From assembly GCA_030431525.1 (NCBI GenBank), contig JAUIJC010000023.1, positions 18,476-82,475 of the forward strand: a stretch of DNA of 64,000 nucleotides. Reading direction: 5' to 3'. This DNA comes from Bacteroidia bacterium (lineage in GTDB: Bacteria; Bacteroidota; Bacteroidia; Cytophagales; JAAEPT01). The notes beneath the pieces are model-generated. The model saw only the letters and a list, made by a program, of their open reading frames with translations. It did no database searches and had not been told where the DNA came from. The translations under genes were made by a program, and so were the position numbers. Positions within the stretch are counted from its first letter, which is position 1. Each line of letters starts with the position of its first letter. Positions 62,396 through 64,000 of the stretch are shown piece after piece.

Positions 62396-62421
62396 CGTCG
62401 TCCGCCAGCTGGCGGACGACG
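62396..62421. repeat. 26-bp perfect palindrome
   Basis: CGTCGTCCGCCAG and its inverse, followed by CTACGG. It is similar in style to the CGTAGCGACG palindromes in the element at 31972-32177. Confidence 0.8.
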
Positions 62422-62505
62422 CTACGGAGACAGGCTACTCAAACCATGCGTAGTCCTTAGCGCTAGGTTTTATACCTACCGACAGCCCAATCCGCATTGA
62501 ATTCG

Positions 62506-63546
62506 ATGTTTCAATTCAGGAAAAACATAACGCTCTTTCTTCTTGCTCTTCTTGTTTTCACAGGATGCAACACGAAGGACAAATTGGCTGAGCCTTCAGA
62601 CGAATTCCGTGTGGAGGTACCGACCAATCTTGGGCCTTTTCCTGAATCAGAGCGTGGAAATTTCTTGACAAAAGAAGGGGTCGAACTGGGCGAAAAACTC
62701 TTCTTCGACCCCTTACTTTCCAAGGACAACAACATTTCCTGCGCGACCTGCCACAAACCAGAACTCGCCTTTTCGGATGGCTTGAAAGGCTCCATAGGCG
62801 CCTCTGGAAAAACCTTGGAGCGCCATACGCCAACCATTATGAATCTGGCTTGGCACGATGGCTTCTTTTGGGATGGCGGAGCGAATACCTTGGAATCTCA
62901 GGCTTTTGGCCCAATCACCCACGAGGATGAAATGGGGCAAGATTTAGGGCAATTGATGGAGGAGCTAAAAGCTGATTCACTCTACCCTCAATTGTTTGAA
63001 AACGCCTTTGAGGAAGGCGGTATCAACTCCAAAAACCTGTCATGGGCACTGAGCCAATTCCAGCGTTCATTGATCACTGGAAATTCGCCTTATGACAAAT
63101 ACATTCGAGGCGAGGGAAATCTGAGCTCTTTGGAAAAGCAGGGATTACAGATTTATCAAGAAAACTGCTCTTCCTGCCATGTGGGCGACCAATTCTCTGA
63201 TTTTGGCTACCACAACAACGGCTTGGACGAAAAGTTTGATTATACCTCTGAAGAGGAGCCCAAACTTGGGCGGTATCGCATAACCTTTGATTCATTGGAC
63301 TTAGGCGCTTACAAAACGCCTACCCTCCGAAACATTGCCGTTACCGCACCTTACATGCATGATGGTCGATTCGCCACTTTGGAAGAAGTATTGAACCATT
63401 ATAACCATGGGATTAAAGACTCACCTAGCCTTGCTCCCAAACTCAAGGACGGCATCCAGCTGACAGCGGATGAAAAAACCGCCTTGATTGCTTTCTTAAA
63501 AAGTCTCACCGACGAAGAATTTCTAAGTCGCTATGAAGGGAAATAA
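62506..63546 (+). CDS. Diheme cytochrome c peroxidase/MauG-family lipoprotein 2
   Basis: 346 aa from the ATG at 62506, with lipoprotein signal (LFLLALLVFTGC). CATCH and CSSCH haem motifs and NIAVTAPYMHDGRFATLEEVLNHYN, very like the gene at 60449. It overlaps the next gene by 14 bases, so they are cotranscribed. Two MauG-like enzymes around one MbnP-like protein is unusual. Confidence 0.92.
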   Translation: MFQFRKNITLFLLALLVFTGCNTKDKLAEPSDEFRVEVPTNLGPFPESERGNFLTKEGVELGEKLFFDPLLSKDNNISCATCHKPELAFSDGLKGSIGASGKTLERHTPTIMNLAWHDGFFWDGGANTLESQAFGPITHEDEMGQDLGQLMEELKADSLYPQLFENAFEEGGINSKNLSWALSQFQRSLITGNSPYDKYIRGEGNLSSLEKQGLQIYQENCSSCHVGDQFSDFGYHNNGLDEKFDYTSEEEPKLGRYRITFDSLDLGAYKTPTLRNIAVTAPYMHDGRFATLEEVLNHYNHGIKDSPSLAPKLKDGIQLTADEKTALIAFLKSLTDEEFLSRYEGK

Positions 63547-64000
63547 ACTATTCCCCATACTCTCGCTTTTGATCCTTACTGGGTTTAAAAGTTTTGCCTG
63601 TGGCGTTTGTTCTGGCTATGACTACGGCAACCAGCAAAACAAGAGCTTCTTGGGATTGTTCTATAACTACCGTTACTACCAAGGGTATGAATCGCCAGAG
63701 CAGTTTGCGTTGAAGTTTAAGACCATGCATTTGCCAGATGCTGAGGATGGCAACACGGTGGTTCCCTCGATCAAAGACTATGAGGTGACTCACTACTTTG
63801 ACTTGCGGTACAATCACAACTATAAGAACAAGTGGAACTTTGTGATTGGATTGCCCTTCAAATCTTCCACGGAATACTTTGCCGAGGTTTATCCAAAAAC
63901 AGGAGCTGTCAAGGATAGTTCTGTGAACGTGAATGGCATTGGTGACCTTTACCTTCATGCTCAACGCATCAGCAAATTCTCTGGGAAGAACTTTGAACAC
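63533..64000 (+). CDS. Beta-rich outer-membrane-type protein (truncated by the window)
   Basis: Reads from the ATG at 63533 to the right edge (156 codons). A signal segment (LFPILSLLILTGFKSFA) precedes CGVCSG and alternating strands (LGLFYNYRYYQGY, YEVTHYFDLRYNH, WNFVIGLPF), as in barrel proteins. The CxxC after the signal may bind metal. Operon context suggests a part in the copper/peroxidase function. Confidence 0.75.
   Translation, partial: MKGNKLFPILSLLILTGFKSFACGVCSGYDYGNQQNKSFLGLFYNYRYYQGYESPEQFALKFKTMHLPDAEDGNTVVPSIKDYEVTHYFDLRYNHNYKNKWNFVIGLPFKSSTEYFAEVYPKTGAVKDSSVNVNGIGDLYLHAQRISKFSGKNFEH

Overview
The window looks like a piece of a Bacteroidota chromosome, probably of the order Cytophagales. 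Supporting signs are two large proteins with type IX secretion (T9SS) C-terminal sorting domains (one type B, one type A), a PorT-like T9SS gene beside ubiE/menG, a PorE-like OmpA protein, many small beta-barrel and lipoprotein genes, sparse Shine-Dalgarno sites and TAnnTTTG promoter boxes. No taxon marker such as 16S rRNA is present, so the order is an inference.

Layout. 0-13.5 kb: a partial TPR protein, a SpoIIAA-like protein, a giant Ig-repeat T9SS protein with a possible lysozyme-like head, tex, and a second T9SS cargo. 13.8-20 kb: forward housekeeping genes guaA, a TPR/periplasmic-binding protein, hemL, proC-dcd. 20-25.5 kb: reverse genes for a haloalkane-dehalogenase-like hydrolase with an AraC regulator, then a PorE-like OmpA protein, ubiE and porT. 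25.7-30.8 kb: engB, a DUF5606-type protein, a barrel protein, peroxiredoxin, waaA-rsgA. 30.9-36.4 kb: a small surface-glycan set (GT2, two Wzx-type flippases, an asparagine-synthase-like enzyme). 36.4-46.7 kb: two unknown or SH3b proteins, a RelE/ParE-type toxin-antitoxin pair, an FAD protein, a MORN-repeat/barrel fusion, tryptophan dioxygenase, cysE, CapA and a STAS-like protein.

46.7-57 kb is the most unusual part. A reverse-strand Ro60/TROVE protein (Rsr) is followed by an array of small RNAs. Five share an ungapped 5' motif (GTGCCGTAG, 8 nt, TACTTC), a 3' TTGCC/TTGCT motif and a closing stem. Three of them carry T-arm, capped acceptor stem and D-arm in permuted order, as expected of YrlA-type Y RNAs that mimic tRNA. 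REPIN-like palindromes lie between the units. Divergent from rsr is a WYL regulator, followed by an NAD/ADP-ribose locus: NrtR-like Nudix regulator, NadM-Nudix, nicotinamide phosphoribosyltransferase, ADP-ribosylglycohydrolase and NADAR. Together this suggests an RNA-surveillance and NAD/ADP-ribose repair neighbourhood.

57-64 kb holds a small membrane protein, a cytochrome c, another SpoIIAA-like protein, a DnaQ/GIY-YIG nuclease, and a probable copper-related cluster: a small membrane protein, a diheme peroxidase, an MbnP-like lipoprotein, a second diheme peroxidase and a truncated outer-membrane protein.

Intergenic regions are rich in repeats: a 206-bp MITE-like element with perfect 17-bp terminal repeats and 8-bp target duplications, two copies of a 163-bp long-hairpin element, and several palindrome families.
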